Source: Bacteroidales bacterium UBA1374 (GTDB lineage: Bacteria; Bacteroidota; Bacteroidia; Bacteroidales; UBA932). Taken from it: a stretch of 64,000 nucleotides of DNA. Below the pieces are notes generated by a model. The model ran no database searches and was not told the DNA's origin. It was given only the letters and a program-made list of their open reading frames with translations. Positions 7,990-17,229 of this stretch are shown here, piece after piece. Location: NCBI GenBank assembly GCA_002305545.1, contig DBRG01000019.1, positions 124,001 through 188,000 of the forward strand, in the 5' to 3' direction. Numbering within the stretch: position 1 is the stretch's first letter; every line of letters starts with the position of its first letter. The position numbers and the translations under genes are program-made.

Positions 7990-9024
7990 ATGCATAAAAA
8001 AATAATTGTAGGGATCACGCAGGGTGATACAAACGGAATAGGATATGAAGTACTGATAAAAGCCCTGGCCGATACCCGCATCAACGAAATGTGTACCCCC
8101 GTGATTTATGGTTCGTCCCGTCTGCTGGGGTATTACAAGAAATTGTGCGCCGGGGTCGAAAATTTCAATGTCCATATCACGCAATCGGCTTCAGACCTTC
8201 ATTTCAAGATGGTGAACCTGATTCCCTGTGTTTCGGATCAGTTTATAGCCGAACCGGGAAAAATGACCCGGGAAGGGGCACAGGCAGCCATGCAATCACT
8301 CGAACGAGCCGTAGAGGATCTTCGCAGCGGGAAGATTCAGGTGCTGGTGACAGCTCCCTTTAACAAGCAGGGCATGAACCGGGAGGGATTTGTTTTTCCC
8401 GGTCATACCGAGTACCTGGGCAATGCCTTTGGGGTATCAAGTCCTTTGATGATGCTCTGCAGTTATGGCCTAAGGGTAGGTGTGGTTACTGGACATATCC
8501 CTTTGAGCCGGGTCCCTGCAGAACTCACAAAAGAGAAAATCGTGCAGAAGATACGGCTGATGGATGATACACTTAAAAAAGACTTTACGATCATTCAGCC
8601 CAGGATAGCTGTCCTGGGACTTAACCCGCACGCCGGGGACGGAGGGCTCATTGGTACCGAAGAAGGGCAAATCATTTTACCTGCCATAGAAGAAGTCAAT
8701 CAATCAGGGATACTGGCTTTCGGTCCCTATCCGGCCGATGGTTTCTTTGCTGCTGCAGGGTACAGGAAATTTGACGCCGTTCTTGCCATGTATCACGATC
8801 AGGGACTGAGTCCTTTTAAAGCTTTGTCTTTTAGTCAGGGGGTCAATTTCACCGCCGGATTGCCTGTCATCAGGACATCTCCCGACCACGGGACAGCTTA
8901 CCGCCTTGCCGGTGAGGACAAGGCATCTGCCGAATCCATGCTGGCGGCGATCTTTATGGCTTGTGACATTTACAGGACGAGGAGGAGGAACCAGGCCATA
9001 ACAGGTGGTGTGCATGAAGGTTGA
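7990..9024 (+). CDS. pdxA: 4-hydroxythreonine-4-phosphate dehydrogenase
   Basis: NAD-dependent oxidation of 4-phosphohydroxy-L-threonine in the DXP-dependent pathway to pyridoxal 5'-phosphate. At 344 aa it is full length. Seen: start IVGITQGDTNGIGYE (Bacteroidota variant of the GDPAGIG motif), metal-binding His blocks PGHTEYLG, LNPHAGDGG and AMYHDQGL, and the substrate loop around TSPDHGT. The last 11 nt overlap rnhA. Whether pdxJ is linked cannot be told from this window. Confidence 0.94.
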   Translation: MHKKIIVGITQGDTNGIGYEVLIKALADTRINEMCTPVIYGSSRLLGYYKKLCAGVENFNVHITQSASDLHFKMVNLIPCVSDQFIAEPGKMTREGAQAAMQSLERAVEDLRSGKIQVLVTAPFNKQGMNREGFVFPGHTEYLGNAFGVSSPLMMLCSYGLRVGVVTGHIPLSRVPAELTKEKIVQKIRLMDDTLKKDFTIIQPRIAVLGLNPHAGDGGLIGTEEGQIILPAIEEVNQSGILAFGPYPADGFFAAAGYRKFDAVLAMYHDQGLSPFKALSFSQGVNFTAGLPVIRTSPDHGTAYRLAGEDKASAESMLAAIFMACDIYRTRRRNQAITGGVHEG

Positions 9025-9526
9025 TATTTTTACCGATGGATCTGCCCTTGGAAACCCCGGCCCCGGGGGATACGGGGTTATTTTGCGAAGTGGCCGTCAT
9101 TATAAGGAAATCTCTGCCGGTTACCGCAAAACCACCAATAACAGGATGGAACTGATGGCCGTCATTGCCGGCCTGGAAGCATTAAAAAAACCAGGAACAG
9201 AAGTCTGTATCTATTCAGACTCTTCGTATGTTGTAAGAGCCGTTGAGGAAGGTTGGCTTCAGAACTGGATAGCCAGGAATTTCCGTAATAAAAAGAATAC
9301 TGACCTCTGGAAACGTTACCTTGACGTCGCCTCTAAACATAAAATACGCTTTGTCTGGGTTAAAGGCCATGCGGGCCACCCACAGAATGAAAAATGCGAC
9401 CGACTGGCTGTTGCCGCCGCTTCTGCCGGGGAAGAATTCTTAGAGGAAGACCGGGGATTTATGGACGCGATTTCATTATCGCCTGAAGCGCATCCGGATG
9501 AACTACCTGGTTGGACGAACGGCTGA
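9014..9526 (+). CDS. rnhA: Ribonuclease HI with an unusual C-terminal tail
   Basis: Cleaves RNA in RNA-DNA hybrids. I start at ATG 9014 (170 aa); a GTG at 9005 would add three residues but leaves a poorer N-terminus than MKVDIFTDGS. The catalytic DEDD set is visible: Asp8 (FTDGSALGNPG), Glu in NNRMELMA, Asp in YSDSSYVV, and Asp in NEKCDRLA, with the His of WVKGHAGH. After the RNase H fold the reading frame runs on about 22 residues across the antisense of the GH5 gene 3' end, a 68-nt tail-to-tail overlap. The tail (SLSPEAHPDELPG) has no family counterpart that I know of. Confidence 0.93.
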   Translation: MKVDIFTDGSALGNPGPGGYGVILRSGRHYKEISAGYRKTTNNRMELMAVIAGLEALKKPGTEVCIYSDSSYVVRAVEEGWLQNWIARNFRNKKNTDLWKRYLDVASKHKIRFVWVKGHAGHPQNEKCDRLAVAAASAGEEFLEEDRGFMDAISLSPEAHPDELPGWTNG

Positions 9527-10586
9527 TCAGCACAAAGTCGGGAGCCCCGTTGTCCCAGTAAAAAGGCACCATACCGTGCCGGATTGCAGCCTCTGTAACA
9601 TACTCCAGGTAATAGGAACGGCATTTTTTATGTTCCGTCAGGTCCTCTCCGGTAAGCTTTAAGCGGTACAGCGCCCCATATTCCCCCAGGATCACCGGGA
9701 GGCCGCGGTCAGTGAATTTCTTCATTTTCCCAAAGGCCGTTTCCACCCAGTCTTCCTGGCCCCAGGCAGTAACAGGCCCGGAGGCTAGGGAACCCCAACG
9801 AAAATCATACGGGTCATCCTCCTTCAGAGAGAATTCGTAAGGATCGTAGTAATGCACTTCCACCATGAGCCTGTCGGGGGTGGGGTCCTGTGGAATGATG
9901 AGTGATTTGTATGCCAGGTCAATATTGGTAAGATAACTCTGTATGACAAGGTGCCGTTTGAGGTTGCGTCCTCCTGTTTCCCTTACGGCATCTACAAAAG
10001 TCTGGTTGAAAGAGTTCTGTACAGACAAATATTCAGCCGGCGGATTGGAAGACCAGTCCCCTTCCATATGGACCTCGTTGGAACCGGCAAAAAGAAGCCG
10101 GTCATCATAATCTTTAAAATACGTGGCTATCTGTGTCCAGATGGCATGGAGTTTACCGTTTATCTGTTGCCGGCTGCTTTCCCTGGGATCGTTCATCCAT
10201 CCGTTGTCCCAGTGGATATTGATGATGGCATACATATCCTGGGCCAGCACGTAATTGACCACCTGTCCCACGCGCTGCATCCAGGCATTGTCAATCTTGT
10301 GTGTGCCCTGGTCTGAAATATGCACAGACCATGATACGGGGATACGTACCGAGGTGAAACCTGCTTCCTTAACCGCCCTGATCAGGTCTGCCGTAACCTT
10401 CGGATTACCCCAGGAAGTCTCTCCTCCTGTTGCTTCCAGGGTATTGCCCAGGTTCCATCCAATGCCCATGAGCTTTGATAATTCCATGGAAGTCATGTTG
10501 CGCATGGCCGGGTCGTCACCGCCGGTTTCTTTTTTGCACCCGAAAAACGACAGGCAACAAAGCAGAAGGATTGTGTAAGTTTTCAT
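9459..10586 (-). CDS. GH5 endoglucanase, probably subfamily 4 (endo-xyloglucanase type), lipoprotein
   Basis: Endo-acting beta-1,4-glucanase, 375 aa. I place the start at ATG 10586; the GTG at 10592 gives only two extra residues. A hydrophobic leader ends at Cys17 (FFGCKKE), so it is probably a lipoprotein. The TIM barrel shows GWNLGNTLEA (43-52) and ETSWGNP (56-62), strong hints of subfamily GH5_4. The likely acid/base is Glu171 (SNEVHMEG) and the nucleophile Glu302 (ILGEYGALY). With the divergent GH31-GH2 pair it forms what looks like a small xyloglucan-degrading locus. Substrate is inferred from family and company, not proven. Confidence 0.9.
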   Translation of the reverse strand: MKTYTILLLCCLSFFGCKKETGGDDPAMRNMTSMELSKLMGIGWNLGNTLEATGGETSWGNPKVTADLIRAVKEAGFTSVRIPVSWSVHISDQGTHKIDNAWMQRVGQVVNYVLAQDMYAIINIHWDNGWMNDPRESSRQQINGKLHAIWTQIATYFKDYDDRLLFAGSNEVHMEGDWSSNPPAEYLSVQNSFNQTFVDAVRETGGRNLKRHLVIQSYLTNIDLAYKSLIIPQDPTPDRLMVEVHYYDPYEFSLKEDDPYDFRWGSLASGPVTAWGQEDWVETAFGKMKKFTDRGLPVILGEYGALYRLKLTGEDLTEHKKCRSYYLEYVTEAAIRHGMVPFYWDNGAPDFVLISRSSNQVVHPDALQAIMKSRP

Positions 10587-10601
10587 AAACACCTATCTTT
10601 G
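10571..10601 (+). promoter_or_regulatory. Promoter of the GH31-GH2 operon
   Basis: TTG at 10571-10573, a 20-nt spacer, then TATCTTTG at 10594-10601; the GH31 ATG follows 29 nt later. The -33 element lies inside the first codons of the divergent GH5 gene. Confidence 0.5.
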
Positions 10602-10623
10602 GATAAAGATTAATTAACGGAAT

Positions 10624-10631
10624 CAAAGATA
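10624..10631 (-). promoter_or_regulatory. -7 box TATCTTTG of the GH5 gene
   Basis: The minus strand reads TATCTTTG, 37 nt upstream of ATG 10586, mirroring the GH31 box at 10594-10601. The two boxes enclose a 22-bp AT-rich spacer containing TTAATTAA. Confidence 0.45.
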
Positions 10632-13456
10632 TGAAAAAATGGTTTTTTGTCCTTATGTCGGGACTTTTATTATTGTCCTGCACCGGTGGCCTGATGGTTG
10701 ACAGTAAAAGCGTGACAGTTACCCTGTCTGACAAGTCAAAGGTCAGGATCCAGCCTGTGAGCAGGCAGATTATCCGCGTGTCGGCTGTACCTGAAGGGGC
10801 ACTGTTCTCTGCACGGCCCAGCCTGATGAGGGTTACCGGTGAGACTCCTGCGGTGCCGTTTGAATATGTGGAGGAAGAACGAAGTGTTATTGTGAAGACT
10901 GAATCCCTGCAGGCAAGTGTGGATAAAATTACAGGGGAAGTGGTTTTCATGGATTTGGAGGGCCATGTGATCCTGCAGGAAAACAAAGGGGGAGGAAAAT
11001 CATTTGCACCTATAGAGATAGACGGAGACAAGGGATATACCGTCAGGCAGGTTTTTGAATCTCCTGCCGATGAAGCCTTTTACGGCCTGGGACAACATCA
11101 GTCTGATGAATTCAACTACAAGGGCAAAAATGAAACCCTGTACCAATACAACACTAAAGTTTCCATTCCGTTTATTTTTTCAAACAAGCATTACGGGTTG
11201 CTGTGGGACAATAACTCGCTTTCGCGGTTCGGGAATCCTGAAGACTACAAGCAGCTGGATGTGCTTAATCTGAAGGATATTGAAGGAAAGGAAGGCGCAC
11301 TTACAGCCATTTATTCCAGCCGTGACGGGAATACGGAATACCTGCGCAGAAGGGAACCGGTCATTGATTATACAGATCTGGACAAGGTGAAAAATTTCCC
11401 TGAAGGGATTCCCTTCCATAATGCCCGGATTACCTGGGAGGGAACGATAGGGGCAAAAGAAAGCGGGATACACCACTTTTTGCTCTACTATGCAGGGTAT
11501 ACTAAGGTCTTTTATAACGGAGAGGAAGTGGTAGGGGAGCGCTGGCGGACAGCCTGGAATCCCAATAGTTACAAATTCACAGCGGAAATGGAAGCCGGTA
11601 TCGAATACCCCCTGCGCATAGAGTGGGTACCCGACGGAGGGATTTCCTACCTGGGCCTTTCGCTCTATACACCGGTTGATCCCCTGGAACAGGAAAAGCA
11701 ATCCTGGTGGTCAGAAATGGCCGATATGATAGATTATTATTTTATCTATGGACAGGATAGCGACCAGATCATAAGCGGGTACCGCCAGCTGACGGGCAAA
11801 GCTCAGATCATGCCCCAATGGGCCATGGGGTACTGGCAGAGCCGGGAACGCTATAAAACCTCAGATGAGTTGCTGGGGGCCCTCAATGAATACAGAAAAC
11901 GCAGGATTCCCATTGACAACATGGTACTGGATTGGTTCTACTGGCCTGTAGATTCCTGGGGAAGCCATGAATTTGACAAAGAAAGGTTCCCCGATCCCAA
12001 AGCCATGGTTGACAGTGTCCACGCGCAGAACGCCCGGATCATGATCTCAGTATGGCCCAAATTTTATCATACCACAGAACATTACAAGGAATATGAGGAT
12101 AATGGGTGGATGTACACCCGGGCTGTGGAGGACAGCATCCGCGACTGGATCGCACCGGGGTATATCGGCTCATTTTACGATGCTTATGCTCCGGGGGCGC
12201 GCAAACTCTTCTGGAAGCAAATGGAAGAACATCTCTATCCCTTGGGATTTGATGCCTGGTGGATGGACGCCTCGGAGCCGGATATCCAGTCCAACGCCAG
12301 CCTGGAATATCGTAAAGCGCTCTCCACGCCTACCGCTCTGGGCCCCTCTGCAAGATTCCTGAATGCATATCCCCTGGTAAACGCCCAGGGTATTTACGAA
12401 GGACAGAGGGGAACCGACCCGGATAAACGTGTATTTTTGCTTACAAGGAGCGGATTCCCGGGGTTGCAGCGTTATTCCACCGCCACATGGAGCGGGGATA
12501 TAGGAACGCGCTGGGAGGACATGAAAGCCCAGATTTCTGCCGGCATCAATTTCAGTATTTCCGGGATCCCATACTGGACTATGGACATAGGAGGATTCTG
12601 TGTAGAGGGACGTTATGAAAGAGCACTGGAAGGCTCACCCGATATGGATGAGTGGCGTGAGCTGAATGCCCGCTGGTTCCAATTTGGAGCTTTTTGTCCG
12701 CTTTTCCGCAGTCATGGTCAATATCCTTACCGCGAAATATTCAATATTGCCCCTGAAAGCCATCCTGTATACAAAACCATGGTCAAATACGACAAACTGC
12801 GTTACCGGTTGATGCCTTACATATACACGCTGGCCGGAAAGACCTGGTTTGAAGACTATACCATCATGCGGGGTTTGATTATGGATTTTGCAGAAGACGA
12901 CAATGTTGTTAACATATCCGATCAGTATATGTTTGGCAGCGCCCTGATGGTGTGCCCCGTATATGAGTTCAAAGCCAGGAAACGCGATGTGTACCTCCCC
13001 CGGCTGAACGACTGGTATGATTTCCATACCGGAAAATACCTGCCCGGAGGACAACAGTTCACAGCAGATGCACCCCTGGACATAATGCCCATTTTCGTGA
13101 AAGCAGGTACCATTTTGCCGGTTGGTCCGGAAATTCAGTACACAAGTGATAAAACCGAAGGTCCGATCACTTTGTGCATATACACAGGGGCTGATGCCAG
13201 TTTTACGCTGTACGAAGATGAGGGGGTAAACTATAATTACGAGAAAGGGGATTTTACAAAAATTCCCTTTCAATACGCCCAGGAAACAGGAATCTTTACC
13301 ATAGGGGCCAGGGAAGGATCCTTTGAAGGCATGGCTACCACCCGGGAATTCCAGATCCGGAAAATTACCCCCCAAAAACCCGGAACCCCCTTTACGGGAG
13401 GAGAATCGCTCACGACTGTCATTTATAACGGGGAAGCCCTGACCATACAACTTTAA
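10631..13456 (+). CDS. GH31 alpha-glycosidase with inserted PA14 domain, probable alpha-xylosidase
   Basis: Retaining alpha-glycosidase, 941 aa, lipoprotein leader (LLLLSC, Cys17). Order: N-terminal beta-sandwich (GLGQHQSDEFNYKG block), a PA14-like insert at about 235-350 (WEGTIGAKESGIHHF ... YNGEEV), then the catalytic barrel with likely nucleophile Asp546 (WWMDASEPD) and acid/base Asp623 (TWSGDIGTRW), then C-terminal beta domains and a DUF5110-like end. A PA14 insert at this place is known from the xyloglucan alpha-xylosidases of Cellvibrio (CjXyl31A) and Bacteroides ovatus, so removal of xylose from xyloglucan oligosaccharides is the best guess. It is followed 5 nt later by GH2. Confidence 0.93.
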   Translation: MKKWFFVLMSGLLLLSCTGGLMVDSKSVTVTLSDKSKVRIQPVSRQIIRVSAVPEGALFSARPSLMRVTGETPAVPFEYVEEERSVIVKTESLQASVDKITGEVVFMDLEGHVILQENKGGGKSFAPIEIDGDKGYTVRQVFESPADEAFYGLGQHQSDEFNYKGKNETLYQYNTKVSIPFIFSNKHYGLLWDNNSLSRFGNPEDYKQLDVLNLKDIEGKEGALTAIYSSRDGNTEYLRRREPVIDYTDLDKVKNFPEGIPFHNARITWEGTIGAKESGIHHFLLYYAGYTKVFYNGEEVVGERWRTAWNPNSYKFTAEMEAGIEYPLRIEWVPDGGISYLGLSLYTPVDPLEQEKQSWWSEMADMIDYYFIYGQDSDQIISGYRQLTGKAQIMPQWAMGYWQSRERYKTSDELLGALNEYRKRRIPIDNMVLDWFYWPVDSWGSHEFDKERFPDPKAMVDSVHAQNARIMISVWPKFYHTTEHYKEYEDNGWMYTRAVEDSIRDWIAPGYIGSFYDAYAPGARKLFWKQMEEHLYPLGFDAWWMDASEPDIQSNASLEYRKALSTPTALGPSARFLNAYPLVNAQGIYEGQRGTDPDKRVFLLTRSGFPGLQRYSTATWSGDIGTRWEDMKAQISAGINFSISGIPYWTMDIGGFCVEGRYERALEGSPDMDEWRELNARWFQFGAFCPLFRSHGQYPYREIFNIAPESHPVYKTMVKYDKLRYRLMPYIYTLAGKTWFEDYTIMRGLIMDFAEDDNVVNISDQYMFGSALMVCPVYEFKARKRDVYLPRLNDWYDFHTGKYLPGGQQFTADAPLDIMPIFVKAGTILPVGPEIQYTSDKTEGPITLCIYTGADASFTLYEDEGVNYNYEKGDFTKIPFQYAQETGIFTIGAREGSFEGMATTREFQIRKITPQKPGTPFTGGESLTTVIYNGEALTIQL

Positions 13457-13461
13457 GGCTT

Positions 13462-15948
13462 ATGAAACGATGGTATATCATAGCAGCAGCCATTCTGATC
13501 TTGGCATCATGCAACAGGGATTCCCTTCGGGAAATCACTGATTTTAACGACAACTGGGAATTTGCCAGGACTGGAGGGATAGATGATCCACTGGTATGGC
13601 AGGTGGTTGACATCCCTCACGACTGGAGCATAGAAGGTCCTTTTGACAAGGACCACCCTGCCACTCCTGGGGGAGGTGCCCTGCCCGGAGGCAAAGGTAT
13701 TTACAGAAAAGTTTTTACCCTGGGACCCGAAACGCAGGAGAAACGAATATTCATTGAATTTGACGGTATATACCGGGACAGCCGTGTCTTTGTGAACGGC
13801 CGCCTGGCAGGACACCGTCCCTGCGGATATGCTTCCTTCAGCTATGAGATCACCGCGCTGTTGAATCCATCAGGGACGGAGAACAGGGTGGAGGTTACCG
13901 TGGACAATTCCCTGCAACCCAATTCCAGGTGGTACACAGGATCTGGGATTTACAGGAATGTGCGTCTGGTGGCAACTCCCGTGGTTCATATTCCATATTC
14001 GGGAACTTACGTTACCACACCCTATGTTTCGCCGGAACGTGCACAAGTCCTGATCAAGACTAACATTTCCTATCCTTCCGCAGCAGCCGGGAATTATTAC
14101 CTGCTCACAAAAATCCTGGATCCTTCCGGACTTACTGTCGCCAAAGAATGCCGTTATGTGGACCCTTCACCGGAAGGTGAAATCCTCATGGAACAGACAC
14201 TGGAAGTAAAAAAACCGGCTCTCTGGGATGTTGAAGATCCCAATCTTTACACGGTGAAAAGCCTGTTACTCAAAAGCGGTGAAGTCATAGATGATTACAA
14301 GACCACTTTTGGGATCAGAACGTTCCGGTTTACAGCCGATTCGGGTTTTTTCCTTAACGATCGTCCCCTTAAGATAAGGGGAGTCTGCATGCACCACGAT
14401 CTGGGAGCACTGGGAGCCGCCGTGAACCGCAGGGCAATGGAGCGGCAGCTGGAAATGCTGGCCCAAATGGGATGTAATGCCATCCGGACTTCACACAATC
14501 CCCCGGCTCCTGAATTGCTGGACCTCTGTGATAATATGGGCTTTCTGGTTATGAACGAAGCTTTTGATGTCTGGCGCAAGAACAAATCTGCCTACGATTA
14601 TGCCATGTTCTTTGAAGTATGGCATGAAAAGGACCTGAGGGATTTTATCGCGCGGGACCGAAACCATCCTTCTGTAATAATGTGGAGCATAGGGAATGAA
14701 GTACTGGAACAATGGAACAATCCCCAGGCCGATACGCTGGATTTGCAACAGGCAAACCTGCTCTTGAACTTCATGGCTGGCAACGACAGCCAGGTGGATG
14801 GCGATCTTCCCTTTGATGCGCTTTTGACCAGGAAGCTGGCCACCATGGTTAAGGAGCTGGACCCGACCCGCCCCGTTACGGCGGGGTGCAATGAACCGGG
14901 AGTGTACAACAACCTGTTCAGGGCCGGGGTGCTGGACATCATAGGCTATAATTACCACGAAGGCGATTACCCTCAGGTGCCGGTGAATTTTCCCGGGAAA
15001 CCGTTTATTGCCGCAGAAACAACCTCTTCGCTCCATACGCGGGGTTTTTACCAGATGCCCTCTGACTCGGTAAGGAAGGAACCAAAACAATGGTGGCTGA
15101 CCTATGATACCCCGCACCACATGTGTTCTTCCTATGACAACATGTGTGCGCCCTGGGGAAACACCCATGAAAGCGCCTGGACACAAGTCCGCGACAACGA
15201 ATTTATCTCCGGCATGTTTATATGGACAGGATTTGATTACCTGGGAGAACCCACTCCCTACTGGTGGCCGGCCAGGAGTGCCCATTTCGGGATCATAGAC
15301 CTGGCGGGATTTCCTAAAGATGTGTATTACATGTACCAGAGTGAATGGACCGATACTCCGGTACTTCATTTGTTTCCCCACTGGAACTGGAATCCGGGAG
15401 AGACGGTAGATGTTTGGGCTTATTACAACCAGGCGGACTCTGTAGAATTATTCCTTAACGAAAGGTCGCTCGGGTTCAGCGCGAAGGATTCCGTGAGACT
15501 GCATGCCTGCTGGCGCATCCCCTATGAACCGGGAACGCTGATGGCAGTCTCTTACAGTGACGGTAAAGAATTTTTACGCCGGAGTATATCAACCTCAGGA
15601 GCACCGGCCCGCCTGAAACTCACCTCTGACAGGGTTATCCTGGAGGCCGGAGGCGATGACCTGGCTTTTGTTACGGTAGAAGTTCTGGATGAAAACGGGA
15701 ACCTTGTGCCTTATGCAGACGATCTGGTCACTTTCCGCCTGGAGGGCCCCGCCACCATAGCGGCCGTGGACAACGGCAGTCCCATAAGCCACGAGCCGTT
15801 CAGGGCCGATTACAGGAAAGCCTTTCACGGTAAGTGTCTTGTCGTGATCCGTTCTGGAAAAACGGCAGGGAAAATCAGGCTGACTGCCCTATCAGAGTCG
15901 TTCGCGAAGGAGAGCACCCTGGACCTCGAAACCCGGCTTGTCCAATAG
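13462..15948 (+). CDS. GH2 beta-galactosidase-like enzyme, lipoprotein
   Basis: Retaining beta-glycosidase, 828 aa, with a lipobox LASC (Cys18). Order: sugar-binding jelly roll, immunoglobulin-like domain, TIM barrel, then a DUF4982-like domain and a C-terminal Ig-like domain. The catalytic acid/base is probably Glu413 (WSIGNEV) and the nucleophile Glu519 (FIAAETTSS). IRTSHNPPAPELL and NEAFDVW are typical of GH2 beta-galactosidases of Bacteroidetes glycan loci. In this cassette it would remove galactose from galactosylated xyloglucan side chains (inference). The last 57 nt overlap the 3' end of pgi on the other strand. Confidence 0.92.
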   Translation: MKRWYIIAAAILILASCNRDSLREITDFNDNWEFARTGGIDDPLVWQVVDIPHDWSIEGPFDKDHPATPGGGALPGGKGIYRKVFTLGPETQEKRIFIEFDGIYRDSRVFVNGRLAGHRPCGYASFSYEITALLNPSGTENRVEVTVDNSLQPNSRWYTGSGIYRNVRLVATPVVHIPYSGTYVTTPYVSPERAQVLIKTNISYPSAAAGNYYLLTKILDPSGLTVAKECRYVDPSPEGEILMEQTLEVKKPALWDVEDPNLYTVKSLLLKSGEVIDDYKTTFGIRTFRFTADSGFFLNDRPLKIRGVCMHHDLGALGAAVNRRAMERQLEMLAQMGCNAIRTSHNPPAPELLDLCDNMGFLVMNEAFDVWRKNKSAYDYAMFFEVWHEKDLRDFIARDRNHPSVIMWSIGNEVLEQWNNPQADTLDLQQANLLLNFMAGNDSQVDGDLPFDALLTRKLATMVKELDPTRPVTAGCNEPGVYNNLFRAGVLDIIGYNYHEGDYPQVPVNFPGKPFIAAETTSSLHTRGFYQMPSDSVRKEPKQWWLTYDTPHHMCSSYDNMCAPWGNTHESAWTQVRDNEFISGMFIWTGFDYLGEPTPYWWPARSAHFGIIDLAGFPKDVYYMYQSEWTDTPVLHLFPHWNWNPGETVDVWAYYNQADSVELFLNERSLGFSAKDSVRLHACWRIPYEPGTLMAVSYSDGKEFLRRSISTSGAPARLKLTSDRVILEAGGDDLAFVTVEVLDENGNLVPYADDLVTFRLEGPATIAAVDNGSPISHEPFRADYRKAFHGKCLVVIRSGKTAGKIRLTALSESFAKESTLDLETRLVQ

Positions 15949-17226
15949 CGCGAACATGTTTTTTTTGTAGGCTTCCACACCTTCCTGGTCAAATGGATTC
16001 ACTTCCAGGACATACCCGCTTATGCCGCAGGCTTTCTGGAAGAAATAGAGAAGTGCTCCCAGGTTGTATGCATTCAGGCAAGGCATTTCAATGCGCAGGT
16101 TGGGCACGCCACCATCTGCATGGGCCAGGCAGGTGCCCAGTTCAGCCATTTTATTGCAATGATTTATGGACTTTCCTGCCAGGTAATTGAGCCCGTCTGC
16201 ATCTGCATCATCACGGGGTATCCCCGTAGAACGGTTGGGATTGGCAACGCTGATAACCGTTTCAAAAAGATGGCGTTCCCCCTCCTGGATATACTGTCCC
16301 ATGGAATGCAGGTCGGTGGTGAAATCTACTCCTGCAGGGAAAAGGCCTTTGTGCTCTTTTCCTTCACTTTCTCCAAAAAGCTGTTTCCACCATTCTGTGA
16401 CGTAATGCAGTTTGGGGTGGTAATTTACCAGCAATTCAATTTTTTTTCCACTGTTGTACAGTGCGTTGCGCAGGGCCGCATAGTTGATGGCGGGATTCCG
16501 GTCTGTTTTCTGAGCTGTGATTTTTTCCATTTCCAGAGCCCCAGCCAACAATTCTTCAATATCAATACCTGCCAGCGCTATGGGAAGCAGGCCTACCGGG
16601 GTAAAGACAGAAAAACGTCCCCCCACGTTGGCCGGGATGATGAAACTGCGAAAACCTTCGCTGTTTACCATTTTACGTAAAGCACCGTGAGACTTGTCTG
16701 TGATGGCCACAATACGACGTTTGGCCTCTTCCTTCCCGTAACGGGAGAGGAGGTGCTGTTTTACCAGGCGAAAAGCAATGGCTGGCTCTGTTGTGGTTCC
16801 GGACTTGGAGATTACTACGCAGGCGACCGACTTTGTGGCCATTAGATCTTCCAGTTCTGCCAGGTAATCTTCCCCGATGTTCTGACCGGCAAACACAATG
16901 CGTGGCCCCGAAGATGGCATCAGGGCTGAAAAGGAGTGGGAGAGGGCTTCAATGACCGCCTTCGCTCCCAGGTAGGATCCTCCTATGCCAATAACCACCG
17001 CCAGTTCAATATCTTTCCAGTCCCGGCAGATACCTTTGATCTGGCTGATAATGTCCGGGTCAGTTTCAGAAGGGAGGTGAAGCCATCCCAGAAAATCCGA
17101 ACCTTTTCCTTTGCCGGACTCAAGGAGGTCAAGCGCCTGAAGGGCTTTTTCCTGCCAGGCGGGGTATTCATTATGGGGAATAAACCTTATGGCAGAACGT
17201 TCGTAAACGGTGATGATGTTTTTCAT
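15892..17226 (-). CDS. pgi: Glucose-6-phosphate isomerase
   Basis: Interconverts glucose 6-phosphate and fructose 6-phosphate in glycolysis. It is 444 aa, the compact form shared with Bacillus and Bacteroides rather than the 550-aa enterobacterial form. Both family signatures are visible: GGRFSVFTPVGLLP in the middle and FDQEGVEAYK near the end, plus the SIS-fold VISKSGTTTEPA loop. It begins 3 nt after the gpsA stop, so the two form an operon. Its final 57 nt are antisense to the GH2 gene; the pgi C-terminus looks normal, so the overlap was probably gained from the GH2 side. Confidence 0.96.
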   Translation of the reverse strand: MKNIITVYERSAIRFIPHNEYPAWQEKALQALDLLESGKGKGSDFLGWLHLPSETDPDIISQIKGICRDWKDIELAVVIGIGGSYLGAKAVIEALSHSFSALMPSSGPRIVFAGQNIGEDYLAELEDLMATKSVACVVISKSGTTTEPAIAFRLVKQHLLSRYGKEEAKRRIVAITDKSHGALRKMVNSEGFRSFIIPANVGGRFSVFTPVGLLPIALAGIDIEELLAGALEMEKITAQKTDRNPAINYAALRNALYNSGKKIELLVNYHPKLHYVTEWWKQLFGESEGKEHKGLFPAGVDFTTDLHSMGQYIQEGERHLFETVISVANPNRSTGIPRDDADADGLNYLAGKSINHCNKMAELGTCLAHADGGVPNLRIEMPCLNAYNLGALLYFFQKACGISGYVLEVNPFDQEGVEAYKKNMFALLDKPGFEVQGALLRERL

Positions 17227-17229
17227 GTG

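Noticed and set aside
12635..15381. Long open frames (271 and 296 aa) antisense to GH31 and GH2
   Set aside because: They mirror well-supported glycosidases, lack promoters and show no recognisable motifs.
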